Positions 6,549 through 8,307 of a DNA stretch of 8,307 bases are shown piece after piece. The notes beneath the pieces are model-generated. The model did not search any database. It was not told the DNA's origin and saw only the letters and a program-made list of their open reading frames with translations. The stretch's first letter is position 1; each line of letters opens with the position of its first letter. The translations under genes and the position numbers were made by a program. The DNA is from DATLZM01 sp035559315 (GTDB taxonomy: Bacteria > Actinomycetota > UBA4738 > HRBIN12). The stretch covers positions 1-8,307 of the forward strand of contig DATMBJ010000125.1 in NCBI GenBank assembly GCA_035559315.1, in the 5' to 3' direction.

Positions 6549-8060
6549 ATGGGCGACGGGAGCGCGGCGCGCGCCTACCACGAGGCCACGAAGCACTCCT
6601 GGGAGAGCGTCCGCCGCCGGGCGCGGTTCCTCGACTGGGACAACAAGCCCCACCCGTTCAAGGTCTACGAGGGCGACCTCCCCCGCCTGGACCTCCCCGA
6701 CCCCCCGCCGACCGGCGTCCCCGCGGTCGCGGCGATCGGCGCACGGGCCGGACCCGGGCCGGCGGCCCCGGACCTCGCCGCCCTCGGCCGGCTCCTCCGG
6801 CTCGGCGCGGGCGTCGGTCGCACCGTCCGCTTCCCGGGCGGGGACGAGATCCACTTCCGGACGTACGCCTCGGCCGGGGCCCTCTACCCGGTCGAGGTCT
6901 ACGCGGCCTGCGGGGAGCTCGAGGGGATCGGCGCCGGCCTCTACCACTTCGACCCCTCGGCGGCCGCGCTCGTGCGCCTCCGGGAGGGCGACCCCCGCGG
7001 GCACCTGGTGCGGGCGACGGCCGGGGAGGAGGCGGCGGCGCGGGCGCCGGTGGTCCTGGCCCTCACCGGGATCCCCTGGCGGACCGCGTGGAAGTACGCC
7101 GAGCGCGGGTACCGCCACCTGTTCTGGGACGCCGGGACGATGCTCGCGAACGTCCTGGCCCTGGCCGCGGCCTCGGGGCTCCCGGCCCGGCTCGTCCTGG
7201 GGTTCGACGACGGCGAGGTCGAGGCGCTCCTCGGGGTCGACGGGCGCCGGGAGTTCCCGCTCTGCCTGGTGGCCGTGGGCGAGGGCCCGCCGGTGCCGCC
7301 CGCCGGGGAGCCGCCCGAGGCCCTCGACCTCCCCGTCCGACGCCTGTCCCCCCGGGAGCTCACGTTCGAGGCGATCGCGGAGGTGCACGGGGCCGGCCGG
7401 CTCGAGGCCCCCGAGGTCGCGGCGTGGCGGTCGCACCCGGCCGGGCCGCCGGCCGGCCCGGCCTCGCTCCAGGAACCCCCCGACCCGCTCGAGGAGGTGA
7501 TCGCCCGCCGCGGCTCGGCCCGCAGGTTCGCCCCCGGGGCGGTCCCCGCCGCCGTCCTCCGGGCGGTCCTCCGGCTCGCGACCGCCGGGATCCCCACCGA
7601 CCTGGCCCCGGAGGGCTCGATGCCGATCCGGCCGTTCCTCGTCGCGAACGAGGTCGAGGGGATCGAGCCCGGGGCCTACGCGTTCGAGGAGGGCGAGCTC
7701 CGCCTGCTCCGCCGCGGCGAGTTCCGCGCCCACGCCGGGTTCCTCTGCCTCGAGCAGCCGCTCGGGGCGGAGGCCGCCGCGACCCACTTCCTCCTGGCCG
7801 ACCTGGACGGGATCCTGGCCGCCCTGGGCGACCGCGGGTACCGGGTGGCCCAGCTCGCGGGCGGGATCGTGGCCGGCCGGATGTACCTCGCGGCCTACGC
7901 CCACCGCGTCGGTGCCACCGCGCTCACGTTCTACGACGACGAGGTCACCCGGTTCTTCGGCCGGCCCGCCGAGGGGCTCGCGTGCATGCTCGTCGTCGCC
8001 CTCGGCCGGAGCCCGCGCCTCGAGCGGCCCCCCCTATCCAGACCGGCGCGATCGGCCTAG
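6549..8060 (+). CDS. SagB/ThcOx-type oxidoreductase with two nitroreductase-like halves
   Basis: The 503-residue product opens with AYHEATKHSWES (9-20), a signature I recognise from SagB-type dehydrogenases. The first half has RTYASAGALYPVEVY (104-118), which matches the FMN-binding region of that family, and KYAERGYRHLFWDAGTMLAN (182-201), where the second protomer-like helix packs. After a Pro-rich linker (~245-312) a second half begins with RRGSARRFAPG (320-330) and ends with YRVAQLAGGIVAGRMYLAAY (431-450) and ALTFYDDEVTRFFG (458-471). The family comprises FMN-dependent oxidases; those in peptide clusters oxidise azolines to azoles, but many members are stand-alone with unknown substrates. 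No YcaO, precursor peptide or protease gene is present nearby, so azole formation is not supported. The ATG at 6549 is chosen because it precedes the conserved N-terminus, although the frame is open far upstream. No clear ribosome site is present. The C-terminus ends in a ~15-residue Pro/Arg-rich tail. No signal peptide or membrane segment is seen. Confidence 0.88.
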   Translation: MGDGSAARAYHEATKHSWESVRRRARFLDWDNKPHPFKVYEGDLPRLDLPDPPPTGVPAVAAIGARAGPGPAAPDLAALGRLLRLGAGVGRTVRFPGGDEIHFRTYASAGALYPVEVYAACGELEGIGAGLYHFDPSAAALVRLREGDPRGHLVRATAGEEAAARAPVVLALTGIPWRTAWKYAERGYRHLFWDAGTMLANVLALAAASGLPARLVLGFDDGEVEALLGVDGRREFPLCLVAVGEGPPVPPAGEPPEALDLPVRRLSPRELTFEAIAEVHGAGRLEAPEVAAWRSHPAGPPAGPASLQEPPDPLEEVIARRGSARRFAPGAVPAAVLRAVLRLATAGIPTDLAPEGSMPIRPFLVANEVEGIEPGAYAFEEGELRLLRRGEFRAHAGFLCLEQPLGAEAAATHFLLADLDGILAALGDRGYRVAQLAGGIVAGRMYLAAYAHRVGATALTFYDDEVTRFFGRPAEGLACMLVVALGRSPRLERPPLSRPARSA

Positions 8061-8063
8061 GAT
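8058..8063 (+). promoter_or_regulatory. Candidate -10 element TAGGAT before the RAM-domain gene
   Basis: TAGGAT, partly formed by the stop codon of the preceding gene, fits the actinobacterial -10 pattern TANNNT. Initiation about seven bases downstream would leave a leader of roughly six bases before ATG 8077. A -35 match is poor (TATCCA at 8035-8040, 17-bp spacing). The alternative is simple read-through from the SagB-type gene. Confidence 0.3.
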
Positions 8064-8076
8064 CTCGCCCGACGCG

Positions 8077-8307
8077 ATGAAGGCGTACATCCTCGTGCAG
8101 GCCGAGATCGGCAAGGGCCCGGAGGTGGGCCGGGAGATCGCCCGGATCAAGGGGGTCTCGAGCGCCGAGGTCGTCACCGGCCCCTACGACGTGGTGGTGG
8201 TGGCCGAGGCCCGGTCCCTCGACGAGCTGGGGAAGCTCGTGGTGTCGAAGGTGCAGGCGGTGGACGGGGTCACCCGCACCCTGACCTGCCCCGTGGTCCG
8301 CGTCTGA
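8077..8307 (+). CDS. Stand-alone Lrp/AsnC-type ligand-binding (RAM domain) protein
   Basis: The 76-residue product is complete, ending at TGA 8305-8307, the last base of the window. Its sequence follows the beta-alpha-beta-beta-alpha-beta pattern of the RAM domain. Landmarks are an initial strand with AYILVQAEIGKG (3-14), helix VGREIARIKGV (17-27), VTGPYDVVVVAEA (33-45), helix ELGKLVVSKVQAVDGV (50-65) and final strand TRTLTCPVV (66-74). There is no helix-turn-helix, unlike full-length Lrp/AsnC regulators. Single-domain members form dimers or higher rings that bind amino acids in the known structures; they cannot bind DNA alone and their partners are mostly unknown. The form with GPYDV and TRTLTCPVV is familiar to me from actinobacterial genomes. 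It lies 16 bp after the SagB-type gene on the same strand, with only a weak AGGA 14 bases before the ATG. A sensing role toward the neighbouring amidotransferase locus is speculation from position. Confidence 0.9.
   Translation: MKAYILVQAEIGKGPEVGREIARIKGVSSAEVVTGPYDVVVVAEARSLDELGKLVVSKVQAVDGVTRTLTCPVVRV

Noticed and set aside
6516..7904. Upstream extension of the Fe-S barrel gene on the minus strand
   Set aside because: It would run antisense through most of the SagB-type gene, and the added sequence is repetitive Arg/Gly/Glu with no motif. ATG 6515 is the sensible start.
6549..8060. Azole-forming RiPP biosynthetic cluster
   Set aside because: Only the oxidase-like gene is present. No YcaO, E1-like protein, precursor peptide or transporter gene is found in the window.
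7088..8080. Alternative plus-strand open frame inside the SagB-type gene
   Set aside because: The translation is Arg/Pro/Gly-dominated low complexity, while the SagB-type frame carries family motifs across the whole span.

Overview
This is a very GC-rich window, with G/C dominating third codon positions in every gene. It is densely coding: genes overlap or abut, and several start with GTG. The stand-alone Lrp/AsnC-type ligand-binding protein at the right end is of a form I know best from Actinomycetota. That, the base composition and the candidate near-leaderless promoters suggest a high-GC actinobacterium or a similar lineage. This is inference; there is no rRNA or other marker gene here.

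Layout. (1) 1-528, plus strand: the 3' end of a gene for a Pro/Glu/Gly-rich low-complexity protein, truncated by the window start and ending with a basic Arg-rich tail. It converges on, and overlaps by 30 bp, the next gene. (2) 499-6515, minus strand: a tight four-gene unit read right to left. It encodes a glutamate-synthase-like barrel protein with a ferredoxin-type Cys cluster (6515->5148), the canonical FMN/Fe-S glutamate synthase domain as its own subunit (5155->3815), a fusion of the class II glutaminase domain with the GXGXG domain (3837->1228), and a DUF72 TIM-barrel protein (1227->499). Junctions are an 8-nt overlap, a 23-nt overlap and a stop codon directly touching the next start, so co-transcription and translational coupling are likely. 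(3) 6516-6548: a 33-bp gap between divergent genes, with a GGATATCC palindrome. (4) 6549-8307, plus strand: a SagB/ThcOx-type oxidoreductase with two nitroreductase-like halves, then a 76-residue stand-alone RAM-domain protein.

How it may work together. The three core minus-strand genes carry all parts of a glutamate synthase (glutaminase, FMN/Fe-S synthase barrel, GXGXG domain), cut up differently from the usual long GltB. No NAD(P)H-oxidising GltD-like subunit is present. An additional barrel paralogue has lost the visible active-site motifs but gained an N-terminal Fe-S motif, and it is the natural candidate for electron delivery. The complex could be a ferredoxin-dependent glutamate synthase, or an amidotransferase/oxidoreductase acting on another acceptor, as in the methylglutamate synthase family. 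The divergent flavoenzyme and the amino-acid-sensing type RAM protein may belong to the same nitrogen-metabolism locus, but only adjacency supports that.

No tRNA, rRNA, CRISPR array, insertion sequence or convincing terminator was seen. No stretch over 300 bases lacks a gene.
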